A DNA stretch of 46,046 nucleotides, taken from Streptomyces sp. MBT65. Its GTDB lineage: Bacteria > Actinomycetota > Actinomycetes > Streptomycetales > Streptomycetaceae. The stretch covers positions 1 to 46,046 of the forward strand of contig NZ_JAENRY010000026.1 in the NCBI RefSeq assembly GCF_016612545.1, in the 5' to 3' direction. The notes beneath the pieces are model-generated. The model saw only the letters and a program-made list of their open reading frames with translations, made no database searches and was not told where the DNA came from. This document shows positions 7,869 through 15,520 of this stretch, one piece after another; position 1 is the stretch's first letter; every line of letters starts with the position of its first letter. The position numbers and the translations under genes were made by a program.

Positions 7869-8226
7869 AGGTCGAGGATGCCGGGCGCCTCGGCGAGGCC
7901 GGGGCCGCCGTCCCTGACCCAGGCAGCGATGTCGGCAGCGGCGCCGGGGTCGTTGACCTGCCCGAGCCATACCGGGCGTCCGCCAGCTCTGCGGCCTTCG
8001 GCTGAGGGCTGGATGACGATGACGTTGGCGCGCTCGCATGCGTCCAGGCAGTCGGTTCGCCGGACCATGGCGACTGCGGCCAGCTGAGCGCGCAGGTCGG
8101 TGAGCTGGGCTTCGTGGTCCAGGCGCGGCACTTTGGCCGGGGTGCCGCAGCAGCAGCCTCGGCAGACTGTGACGGTGGGCCGGGCCGCCCCCGGGCTGGG
8201 GCGGCCTTCTTGTTGCGGCGGCTCAC
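7820..8226 (-). CDS. 2Fe-2S thioredoxin-like ferredoxin, apparent frameshift near N-terminus
   Basis: The main frame reads PTVTVCRGCCCGTPAKVPRL and later TDCLDACERANVIVI, the two cysteine groups of thioredoxin-like 2Fe-2S ferredoxins, and ends at 7820. No start codon opens this frame outside the ATPase gene. A GTG at 8226 that overlaps the ATPase stop opens SRRNKKAAPARGRPGP, a usual N-terminus for the family, in another frame. The two frames meet in a GC-only run around 8178-8205. Either one or two bases are wrong or lost there, or the gene is broken. The role is probably electron transfer; the link to metal export is by position only. Confidence 0.65.
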
Positions 8227-10214
8227 CGCACGTCCTTCGCGGCGCGGTTCCAGGCGGCGTCGCGGAGCAGGCGCAGCCCGTTGAGGCCGACGATGACGGT
8301 CGAGCCCTCGTGGCCGAGCACACCGAGCGGCAGCGGCAGGTGGCCCGCCAGGTCCCAGATGACCAGGCCGGAGATGAACACTGCGGCGATGACCAGGTTC
8401 TGCACCACCAGGCGGCGGCCGGCCCGCGACAGGCTCACGACGGTGGGGATGGTGGCGAGTTCGTCGCGGACGATGACGGCGTCGGCGGTCTCCAGGGCGA
8501 GGTCGGAGCCGGCGCGGCCCATGGCGATGCCGGTGTGGGCGGCGGCCAGGGCGGGGGCGTCGTTGACGCCGTCGCCGATGACCAGGACCTTGCGCCCCCG
8601 GGCCTCCAGGCGCCGTACGGCTTCTACCTTGTCCTGGGGCAGCAGGCCGGCGTGGACCTCGTCGCCGGGGATGCCGACCTCGGCGGCCAGGCGGGCGGCG
8701 GCGCGCGGGTTGTCGCCCGTCACCAGCATCGGCATGCTGCCGGTCAGGGTGGTCAGGGCGGCGACGGTCGCGGCGGCGTCGGGACGCAGCCGGTCGGCGA
8801 TGCCCAGCACGCCGACCGGAGAGCCGTCGCGCAGGACCAGGACGGCCGTGCGGCCGCCGTCCTCCAGCTCGGCCGCGACGTCGGCGGCACGGACCGAGGC
8901 GGTGTCGTCGTTGCCGTCGAGGAGGCGGGCGGGGGCGCCGACCGCAACCATGCGGCCGTCGACGACAGCCGTGACACCGACGCCGGGGGTGGAGGTGAAG
9001 TCCCGCATCTCGGCGATGGCCAGGCCGTGGGTGCGGGCGGCGTCGACGACGGCGCGGGCCAGGGGGTGTTCGCTGGGGTGCTCGGCTGCGGCGGCGAGTG
9101 CCAGGAGGGTGTCCTCGTTCAGGCCGGAGCCGTCCAGGGGGCGGATGTCGGTGACGCGGGGGGTGCCCTCGGTGAGGGTGCCGGTCTTGTCGAGTGCGAC
9201 CGCGTCGACCTGCCCGAGACGCTCCATGACCACGGCGGACTTCACCAGGACGCCGTGACGTCCGGCGTTGGCGATGGCCGAGAGCAGCGGCGGCATCGTC
9301 GCCAGGACCACCGCGCACGGCGAGGCCACGATCATGAAGGTCATCGCCCGCAGCAACGAGCCGGTGAGGTCCGCGCCGAACACGAGGGGGACCAGGAAAA
9401 CCGCCAGAGTCGCGACGACCATGCCCAGGCTGTACCGCTGCTCGACCTTCTCGATGAACAGCTGGGTGGGCGCCTTGGTGACGGAAGCCTCCTCGACCAT
9501 CGCCACGATACGGGCGATCACCGAGTCCGAAGCGTCCCGCTCGACCTTGACCCGCACGGCACCGGTGCCGTTCAGCGTCCCGGCGAAGACCTCGTCCCCC
9601 ATCTCCTTCGCGACCGGCAGCGGCTCGCCGGTGATGGTGGCCTGGTCGACGTCGCTGGCCCCCTCCAGTACCCGGCCGTCCGCACCGACCCGCTCCCCGG
9701 GCCGGACCAGGATCATGTCGCCGACCACCAGGTCCCCGGTCGCGACGCTCTCCTCGCTCCCGTCATCGGCCAGCCGGGTCGCGGTGGCGGGGGCGAGGTC
9801 GAGCAGACCGCGGACCGCGTCCTGGGTGCGGGCGGTCGCCAGCGCCTCCAGGGCGCCGGAGGTGGCGAAGATGACGATCAGCAGCGCGCCGTCCATCACT
9901 TGCCCGATCGACGCCGCACCGATCGCGGCCACGATCATCAGCAGGTCCACATCCAGGGTCTTCTCCCGCAGCGCCGTCAGGCCCGCCCAGGCCGGTTCCC
10001 ACCCGCCGGTGACGTAGGCGGCGGCGTACAGCGGACTCCACACCCAGGCGGGAGCGCCGGTCAGCTGAAGGGGCAGCGCGGTCAGGAACAGCACCAGCGC
10101 CGCGGCGGCCCAGCGGGCCTCGGCCAGGGCGAACACCCGGGTACGGCGCTTCGGCGCCATACGGAGGGCGGCCGGAGCTGCCCTTTCGGGGCGCTGGAGC
10201 AGGTCGGAAGGCAT
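8223..10214 (-). CDS. P1B-4-type heavy-metal ATPase (Co/Fe/Ni/Zn exporter)
   Basis: A 663-aa membrane pump. It has the TGEP actuator motif (195-198), the TM4 motif SPC (298-300), the DKTGT phosphorylation site (Asp342), the HP motif in the nucleotide domain and GDGVNDAPALAAA. The last helix carries HEGSTVIVGLNGLRLL. SPC together with HEGST marks the P1B-4 class (CoaT/CtpD), not the CPC-type zinc, cadmium or copper pumps. There is no N-terminal metal-binding domain. ATG at 10214 is preceded by GAAGGG; an upstream ATG at 10253 is possible. It diverges from the SmtB-type sensor gene at 10310, which probably controls it. Confidence 0.92.
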   Translation of the reverse strand: MPSDLLQRPERAAPAALRMAPKRRTRVFALAEARWAAAALVLFLTALPLQLTGAPAWVWSPLYAAAYVTGGWEPAWAGLTALREKTLDVDLLMIVAAIGAASIGQVMDGALLIVIFATSGALEALATARTQDAVRGLLDLAPATATRLADDGSEESVATGDLVVGDMILVRPGERVGADGRVLEGASDVDQATITGEPLPVAKEMGDEVFAGTLNGTGAVRVKVERDASDSVIARIVAMVEEASVTKAPTQLFIEKVEQRYSLGMVVATLAVFLVPLVFGADLTGSLLRAMTFMIVASPCAVVLATMPPLLSAIANAGRHGVLVKSAVVMERLGQVDAVALDKTGTLTEGTPRVTDIRPLDGSGLNEDTLLALAAAAEHPSEHPLARAVVDAARTHGLAIAEMRDFTSTPGVGVTAVVDGRMVAVGAPARLLDGNDDTASVRAADVAAELEDGGRTAVLVLRDGSPVGVLGIADRLRPDAAATVAALTTLTGSMPMLVTGDNPRAAARLAAEVGIPGDEVHAGLLPQDKVEAVRRLEARGRKVLVIGDGVNDAPALAAAHTGIAMGRAGSDLALETADAVIVRDELATIPTVVSLSRAGRRLVVQNLVIAAVFISGLVIWDLAGHLPLPLGVLGHEGSTVIVGLNGLRLLRDAAWNRAAKDVR

Positions 10215-10268
10215 GACAAAACAACCCTTCAGGGATGGAAGGCGGCAATACATCCACCGTACAGGAAC

Positions 10269-10286
10269 ACCTGAACAGGTCTTCAG
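10269..10286. promoter_or_regulatory. Operator-like repeats between the ATPase and SmtB-type regulator genes
   Basis: ACCTG-AA-CAGGT at 10269-10280 overlaps CTGAA-6 bp-TTCAG at 10271-10286. TGAACA-type half sites are typical targets of SmtB/ArsR metal sensors. The site lies between the divergent starts at 10214 and 10310. Confidence 0.6.
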
Positions 10287-10309
10287 ATGTAGCCGGTAGG
10301 ATGGGCGGC

Positions 10310-10702
10310 ATGGGTCACGGAGCCGAGGACAACAACAACCACGTCACCCCCCGCGAGCGCCTGGACGCGGCGGGGGCCAGTGACGTCGCCGCCACCCTCC
10401 AGGCCCTTGCCACCCCTTCGCGCCTCTACATCCTGGCCCGCCTCCAGGAAGGCCCCTGCGCGGTCGGCGACCTCGCCGAGGCCGTGGGCATGGAAGCCTC
10501 CGCCTGCTCCCACCAGCTCCGCCTGCTGCGCAACCTCGGACTCGTCACCGGAGAACGCCACGGCCGTTCCATCGTCTACGCCCTCTACGACAACCACGTC
10601 GCCGAGCTGTTGGAACAGGCCCTCTTCCACGTCGAGCACCTACGACTCGGCCTGCGCGACGCCCCCGCGGCCGAAGCGGCGCCGGCCGCGGTCCGGCAGT
10701 AA
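10310..10702 (+). CDS. SmtB/CzrA-type metal-sensing repressor
   Basis: A 130-aa ArsR-superfamily winged helix (recognition region VGMEASACSHQLRLL). The last helix holds Asp94, His96, His107 and His110 in the pattern DxH-x10-HxxH, the alpha5 site of Zn/Co/Ni sensors such as SmtB, CzrA and NmtR. That matches a P1B-4 exporter as target. ATG at 10310 was used; ATG at 10301 is in frame. Released from the operator by metal, it would allow ATPase expression. Confidence 0.88.
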   Translation: MGHGAEDNNNHVTPRERLDAAGASDVAATLQALATPSRLYILARLQEGPCAVGDLAEAVGMEASACSHQLRLLRNLGLVTGERHGRSIVYALYDNHVAELLEQALFHVEHLRLGLRDAPAAEAAPAAVRQ

Positions 10703-10941
10703 GCGGTCATGTTCCGCGACTCCCGGGACGGGACGGGCGCGCGGGCCCCGGAGTGATCACGTTTCCGCAGGTCGCCGTTGGCTGAAGTCCTCTCGGAACC
10801 GGATCGGATATGCCCCTGCCTCGACCGCCCGCCAGGAGCTGGCCAGCCGGCTCGAAGCCGTCCACCGCACGGAGTGCGGCTGGTGCGTTTCCCTGAAAGG
10901 TGAGTAGGCGCCGTAGCGGGCAGGGGTCGCTGCCAGCAAAG

Positions 10942-11766
10942 ATGCCCATCATGACCACCGGCAGGGATCTCGCTCCCGCACGTTCGATACACGCGACGCC
11001 CTTGGTGTTCGGCGCGGGAGCAGGCATCGGCGTGCTGGGCGGGATGATCGGTCTGGGCGGCGCGGAGTTCCGTCTGCCGCTGCTGATCGGCTTGTTCGGG
11101 TTCGCCGCGCTCGCCGCGGTCATCCTGAACAAGGCGATGAGCCTGGTCGTGGTCCTGGCCGCGCTGCCCGCCCGCCTGGCAGCCGTCTCCGCCTCTGAAG
11201 TGGCCGCGCACTGGTCTGTCGCGGTCAACCTGCTGGCCGGGAGTCTGCTGGGCGCTTGGGCCGGGGCCTCGTGGGCGGTGCGGATGCGCAGCTCCACCCT
11301 GTACAAAGTGCTGGCGGCGTTGATGGTGCTGATGGCCGCGGCCCTGATGGCTACGCACCTCGCGACCGTGGGGACGCTCGCGCTCCCGCTGTGGGCCCGG
11401 GTGCCCTGCGGGGTCGTGGCGGGCTTCGGGATCGGGGTGGTCGCGGCGGTCATGGGCGTAGCCGGGGGTGAGTTGCTGATCCCGACGATCGTGCTGCTGT
11501 TCGCGGTGGACATCAAGACCGCGGGCAGCCTGCCCCTGCTGGTGTCATTGCCGACGATGCTGGTGGCCTTCGCCCGCTACAGCAGTGACGGCAGCTTCGC
11601 CGTGCTGGGTGCCAATCTGCGCTTCACCGGGGTCATGGCCGCGGGTTCGGTCGCAGGTGCGCTGCTGGGCGGCCTGCTGCTCGGCGTCTTCCCGGACCTG
11701 GTGCTCATTCCCGCACTGGCCCTGATCCTGGTCGTTTCCGCGGTCAAGCTCGCCCGCCACGACTGA
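10942..11766 (+). CDS. TauE/SafE-family permease
   Basis: A membrane protein of 274 residues with about eight helices. The two related halves start with GAGAGIGVLGGMIGLGGAEF and GFGIGVVAAVMGVAGGELLI, the paired glycine-rich motif of the TauE/SafE (DUF81) family. Members export sulfite, sulfonates or other anions. The substrate is unknown here; the metal and arsenic context suggests an oxyanion or sulfur compound. The start is uncertain: ATG 10942 and ATG 10951 lack a strong ribosome site, and GTG at 10900 is in frame. Confidence 0.8.
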   Translation: MPIMTTGRDLAPARSIHATPLVFGAGAGIGVLGGMIGLGGAEFRLPLLIGLFGFAALAAVILNKAMSLVVVLAALPARLAAVSASEVAAHWSVAVNLLAGSLLGAWAGASWAVRMRSSTLYKVLAALMVLMAAALMATHLATVGTLALPLWARVPCGVVAGFGIGVVAAVMGVAGGELLIPTIVLLFAVDIKTAGSLPLLVSLPTMLVAFARYSSDGSFAVLGANLRFTGVMAAGSVAGALLGGLLLGVFPDLVLIPALALILVVSAVKLARHD

Positions 11767-11823
11767 GCCCCCGCACCAGCAAGCTGTGAAACCTCAGGAT
11801 GCGGGCGAGCTGATCCGTGCAGG

Positions 11824-12201
11824 TCAGGTGGCTGGCGCGGCCTTGGTCAGCAGCTGACCCATCGCAGCGAGGACCGCCGGCTCCACCCGGTAGTACACCC
11901 ACGTGCCGCGCCGCTCCGAGGAGAGCAGCCCGGCCTCCTTGAGCTTCTTCAAGTGGTGGGAGACGGTCGGCTGGGACACCCCGACGTCGGAGATGTCGCA
12001 CACGCACGCCTCACCGCCCTCGTGCGAGGCCACCGACGAGAACAGCCGCAGCCGCACCGGGTCGCCGAGTGCCTTGAACATCCGCGCGGCCGTCTCGGCC
12101 TCACCGGCCGTGAAGGGGCGCTCGGTCAGCGGAGGGCAGCACGGCGCCACGGTCTCGGAGACCTCGGGCTCAAGCAGCGGCAGCACCTTCGTATTAGACA
12201 T
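11824..12201 (-). CDS. arsR: ArsR-family repressor with classic CVC arsenite site
   Basis: A 125-aa winged-helix repressor. EACVCDIS (Cys66, Cys68) is the classical As(III)/Sb(III) site, and an extra N-terminal pair Cys21-Cys22 recalls the corynebacterial ArsR ligand set. DNA-contact helix VGVSQPTVSHHLKKLKEAG and wing RRGTWVYYRV. It is transcribed away from the ArsO-like flavoprotein gene across a region with an 11-bp direct repeat and probably represses both directions. Confidence 0.93.
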   Translation of the reverse strand: MSNTKVLPLLEPEVSETVAPCCPPLTERPFTAGEAETAARMFKALGDPVRLRLFSSVASHEGGEACVCDISDVGVSQPTVSHHLKKLKEAGLLSSERRGTWVYYRVEPAVLAAMGQLLTKAAPAT

Positions 12202-12204
12202 GCA

Positions 12205-12279
12205 TCTATGTTGACACACATCGAACCAGGCTGGCGAGAGTGTGCCGACGGTCCAGATTCGATGAATGTCTATGTTGAC
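12205..12279. promoter_or_regulatory. Repeated ArsR-type sites in the divergent promoter
   Basis: TCTATGTTGAC occurs at 12205-12215 and again at 12269-12279. Near them CATCGAA (12219-12225) and TTCGATG (12258-12264) form an inverted pair. The region is AT-richer than its surroundings and lies between divergent arsR and the flavoprotein gene. Confidence 0.6.
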
Positions 12280-12347
12280 TGCTGTCTAATCAGGTGTCAC
12301 CCTGGGCGGAGAAGACATCGACAAACGTCGAAACAAAGGGGAGTCTC

Positions 12348-13715
12348 GTGAACGCGCCCACCACCGACCAGCTGCCCGTCGTGGTCATCGGAGCCGGCCC
12401 GATTGGCCTGGCCGCCGCCGCCCGCCTCATCGAGCGCGGGCTCGAACCGCTCGTCCTGGAGGCCGGGCCGTCCGCCGGCACCGCGGTGCGGGCCTGGTCG
12501 CATGTGCGGCTGTTCTCCCCCTGGGCCGAGGTCACCGACCCGGCCGCGGAGAAGCTCCTCGCCCCCACCGGCTGGGTCCGCCCGGACGGCGCCGCCTACC
12601 CCACCGGCGGTGACTGGGCCGAGAAGTACCTGCAGCCGCTCGCCGACGTCATCGGCGACAAGGTCCGCTACGGCACGCAGGTGACCGGAGTCGCCCGCGC
12701 GGGCCGGGACCGCATCGTCGACTCCGGCCGCGACGAGCAGCCCTTCACCGTCCACCTCCAGTTCGCCGACGGCCGCGAGGAACTGCTTGCCGCCCGCGCC
12801 GTCATCGACGCCTCCGGCACCTGGTCGACCCCCAGCCCGCTGGGCGCCGACGGCCTGCCCGCCCTCGGCGAGAAGACGGCCGCCGAGCGCATCTCCTACC
12901 AGGTCCCCGACCTGGGCAACCCGGCCGTCCGCGCCCGGTACGCGGGCAGGCGCACCGCTGTCATCGGTTCGGGTGCCTCCGCCTTCACCGCCCTCGCCTA
13001 CCTCGCTGATCTCGCCAAGGAGGAGAAGGGGACCCACGCGGTGTGGATCCTGCGCCGGGGCATCGGCGCGAGCACGTACGGCGGTGGCGAGGCGGACGAG
13101 CTGCCCGCGCGCGGCGCGCTGGGCCTGCGTGCCAAGGCGGCCGTCGAGGCCGGCCACGCGAGCGCGGTCACCGGCTTCCGCACACAGGCTGTGGAGCGGG
13201 AGGGTGACCTGCTGGTCCTCGTCGCTGAGGACGGCCGCCGCCTTGACCCGGTCGACGAGGTCATCGTCCTGACCGGCTTCCGCCCCGACCTGTCCTTCCT
13301 CTCCGAACTCCGCCTCGGCCTCGACGAGCGCCTCCAGGCCCCCACCGCGCTGGCCCCGCTCATCGACCCGAACGTCCACTCCTGCGGAACGGTCTACCCG
13401 CACGGCGTGAACGAGCTTTCTCATCCGGAGCAGGGCGTCTACCTGGTCGGCATGAAGTCCTACGGCCGCGCGCCCACGTTCCTCGCGATGACCGGCTACG
13501 AGCAGGTCCGCTCCATCACCGCCGCCCTCGCCGGCGACCACGAGGCCGCCGAGCGCGTCGAGCTGACCCTGCCGGAGACCGGCGTCTGCGGCGGCGCGGG
13601 CCTGTTCGACGACCCCGACGCCGCCCAGAGCAGCGAAGGCGGCGGCTGCTGCGCCGCCCCGGCCACCCTGCAGATCGGCATCGGCACTCCCGCAACCGCG
13701 TCCGGCGGCTGCTGA
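12348..13715 (+). CDS. arsO: ArsO-like FAD/NAD(P)-binding monooxygenase family protein
   Basis: A 455-aa flavoprotein. FAD motif VVVIGAGPIGLAAAARLIE at the N-terminus, a second dinucleotide motif RRTAVIGSGASAFTALAYL near residue 205, and the flavin monooxygenase-like segment VIVLTGFRPDLSFL. The C-terminus is cysteine-rich (GVCGGAG, GGGCCAAP, final GGC), which could bind trivalent arsenic. AAAGGGGAG precedes GTG at 12348. It lies 28 bp before the ArsI-like gene and is controlled from the CVC-arsR promoter. The role in arsenical oxidation is inferred from context. Confidence 0.8.
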   Translation: MNAPTTDQLPVVVIGAGPIGLAAAARLIERGLEPLVLEAGPSAGTAVRAWSHVRLFSPWAEVTDPAAEKLLAPTGWVRPDGAAYPTGGDWAEKYLQPLADVIGDKVRYGTQVTGVARAGRDRIVDSGRDEQPFTVHLQFADGREELLAARAVIDASGTWSTPSPLGADGLPALGEKTAAERISYQVPDLGNPAVRARYAGRRTAVIGSGASAFTALAYLADLAKEEKGTHAVWILRRGIGASTYGGGEADELPARGALGLRAKAAVEAGHASAVTGFRTQAVEREGDLLVLVAEDGRRLDPVDEVIVLTGFRPDLSFLSELRLGLDERLQAPTALAPLIDPNVHSCGTVYPHGVNELSHPEQGVYLVGMKSYGRAPTFLAMTGYEQVRSITAALAGDHEAAERVELTLPETGVCGGAGLFDDPDAAQSSEGGGCCAAPATLQIGIGTPATASGGC

Positions 13716-13743
13716 ACTCCCCATCCACCCCAGGAGATTCGCC

Positions 13744-14214
13744 ATGTCCCGCGTACAGCTCGCTCTGCGCGTCCCCGACCTCGACGCGTCCGTCGCCTTC
13801 TACACGAAGCTCTTCGGCACCGAGCCCGCCAAACTCCGCGACGGCTACGCCAACTTCGCCATCACCGAGCCCCCGCTCAAGCTCGTCCTCATCGAAGGCA
13901 CCGCAGGCGAGGCGACCCGCATGGACCACCTCGGCGTCGAAGTCGAGACGACCGAGGCGGTCAAGGCAGCCACCGCCCTCCTGGGCGAGGCGGGTCTGGC
14001 CACCGACGTGGAGAACGACACCACCTGCTGCTACGCCCTCCAGGACAAGGTCTGGGTCCACGGCCCCGGCCAGGAATCCTGGGAGGTCTACGTCGTCAAG
14101 GCCGACGCCGACTCCCTGGCCAAGCAGCGAGGCAGCACCTGCTGCACCGGCACAGCCGACTCCGCAGCCGGCACCGGGGCGAAGGAACCGGTCGCCGCGG
14201 GCGGCTGCTGCTGA
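13744..14214 (+). CDS. arsI: ArsI/CadI-family C-As lyase (VOC-fold dioxygenase)
   Basis: A 156-aa vicinal-oxygen-chelate protein. Candidate iron ligands are His4-equivalent region, His62 and Glu114, although residue 4 is Gln-adjacent Val/Gln and not His, so the first ligand is uncertain. The pair Cys95-Cys96 in TTCCYALQDKVWV is the ArsI thiol site for trivalent organoarsenicals. The tail adds more cysteines (STCCTG and a final GGCC). The enzyme cleaves the C-As bond of methylarsenite or trivalent aromatic arsenicals to arsenite. AGGAG precedes the ATG. It stands between the ArsO-like and MFS genes, forming an organoarsenical detoxification set. Confidence 0.85.
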   Translation: MSRVQLALRVPDLDASVAFYTKLFGTEPAKLRDGYANFAITEPPLKLVLIEGTAGEATRMDHLGVEVETTEAVKAATALLGEAGLATDVENDTTCCYALQDKVWVHGPGQESWEVYVVKADADSLAKQRGSTCCTGTADSAAGTGAKEPVAAGGCC

Positions 14215-14221
14215 TCCGCCG

Positions 14222-15469
14222 ATGACCCACCTTCACACCAGCGGGGCCGTGACCGGGACGGGAGACCGGTCACGGCCCCGCGCCGCCCTGCCCGCCCTGT
14301 GCGCCACCCAGATCACCAGCTGGGGCATCGTCTACTACGCCTTCCCGGTCCTCAATCCGCAGATCACCGCCGCCACCGGCTGGTCGACGACCGCCACCAC
14401 CGCCGCCTTCTCGGGCGCGCTCCTGATCTCCGCCCTCACCGGCATACCCATCGGCCGCATCATCGACCGCCGAGGCCCGCGCGCTGTGATGACCACCGGC
14501 TCCGTCCTGGGCGTCGTCGCCGTGCTGGCCATCGCCTTCGCGCCCAACCTGATCGCCTTCACTGCCGCCTGGCTCCTGGCCGGCCTCGCCATCGCCGCCA
14601 CCTTCTACCAGCCTGCCTTCGCCGCCCTCACCCGATGGTGGGGCGAGGACCGCGTCCGCGCGCTCACCATCGTCACCCTCGCCGGCGGCCTGGCCTCCAC
14701 CGCCTTCGCACCCCTGACCGCGACGCTCGCCGAGCACCTGAGCTGGCGCAGCACGTACGCCGTACTCGCGGTGATCCTGGCCCTCGTGACCATCCCCGCC
14801 CATGCCCTCGCGCTCCGAGGACCCTGGCCATCCGCCCCGGCGCCGCCGTCCCGACAGGCCACCAACAGCGGCTCAGTGACCCGCAGCCGGCCGTTCCTGA
14901 TGCTCGCCACCGCACTCACGTTGAACAGCTTCGCCATGTACGCGGTCGTCATCGCCCTCGTCCCTCTGCTGATCGCACGCGGCGCCAGCCCCACCGCCGC
15001 TGCCTGGGCCCTCGGACTCGGCGGCCTGGGCCAGACCCTCGGCCGCACCCTGTACGCGACCCTCGCCCGCCGCACCGGCGTCACCACCCGCGCTGTCGCC
15101 CTGATCGGGCTCGGCGGGATCACGACCGCCGGGTTCGCGATGGTCTCCGGCCCCTTCCCCTTGCTCATGGGCATCACGATCGCGGCCGGAATAGTGCGGG
15201 GCAACCTCACCCTGCTCCAGGCCACCGCCGTCACCGACCGCTGGGGCACGACCCACTACGGGCGCCTATCCGGGCTGTTGGCTGCGCCTGCCACCATCGC
15301 GTCTGCTCTGGCGCCGTTCGCGGGAGCCGCTCTGGCCGGACCGCTCGGCGGGTATCCCCGCCTGTTCATCGTGCTTGCGTTGGCCTCCGTCGCGGCAGCC
15401 CTCTTCGTGGCTGGAGGGACCCCGAGCCGTTCACAGCACGGTGCCGACGGGACGTCTACGAGCCCGTAA
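14222..15469 (+). CDS. MFS transporter, probable arsenical exporter
   Basis: A 415-aa major facilitator with about 12 helices. The loop between helices 2 and 3 reads GIPIGRIIDRRGPRAVM, the MFS signature motif A region. It starts 8 bp after the ArsI-like gene, so it belongs to the same message. Given the missing ArsB/Acr3, it may export arsenite or trivalent organoarsenicals as ArsK-type MFS proteins do. The substrate is inferred only from position. The C-terminus is Ser/Thr-rich. Confidence 0.85.
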   Translation: MTHLHTSGAVTGTGDRSRPRAALPALCATQITSWGIVYYAFPVLNPQITAATGWSTTATTAAFSGALLISALTGIPIGRIIDRRGPRAVMTTGSVLGVVAVLAIAFAPNLIAFTAAWLLAGLAIAATFYQPAFAALTRWWGEDRVRALTIVTLAGGLASTAFAPLTATLAEHLSWRSTYAVLAVILALVTIPAHALALRGPWPSAPAPPSRQATNSGSVTRSRPFLMLATALTLNSFAMYAVVIALVPLLIARGASPTAAAWALGLGGLGQTLGRTLYATLARRTGVTTRAVALIGLGGITTAGFAMVSGPFPLLMGITIAAGIVRGNLTLLQATAVTDRWGTTHYGRLSGLLAAPATIASALAPFAGAALAGPLGGYPRLFIVLALASVAAALFVAGGTPSRSQHGADGTSTSP

Positions 15470-15474
15470 TGGCC

Positions 15475-15506
15475 GGTGGGCTGCACCGTTCCCGGAACAG
15501 CCCACC
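15475..15506. terminator. Bidirectional terminator between MFS gene and integrase
   Basis: GGTGGGCTG (15475-15483) pairs perfectly with CAGCCCACC (15498-15506) around a 14-base loop. The two genes converge here, so the hairpin can serve both. It marks the join between the resistance island and the int operon. Confidence 0.75.
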
Positions 15507-15520
15507 TAACTCATCTACGG

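Noticed and set aside
8100..10274. Plus-strand frame of 724 codons opposite the P1B ATPase
   Set aside because: Repetitive Gly/Ala/Gln/His composition and no ribosome site; the ATPase on the other strand is complete.
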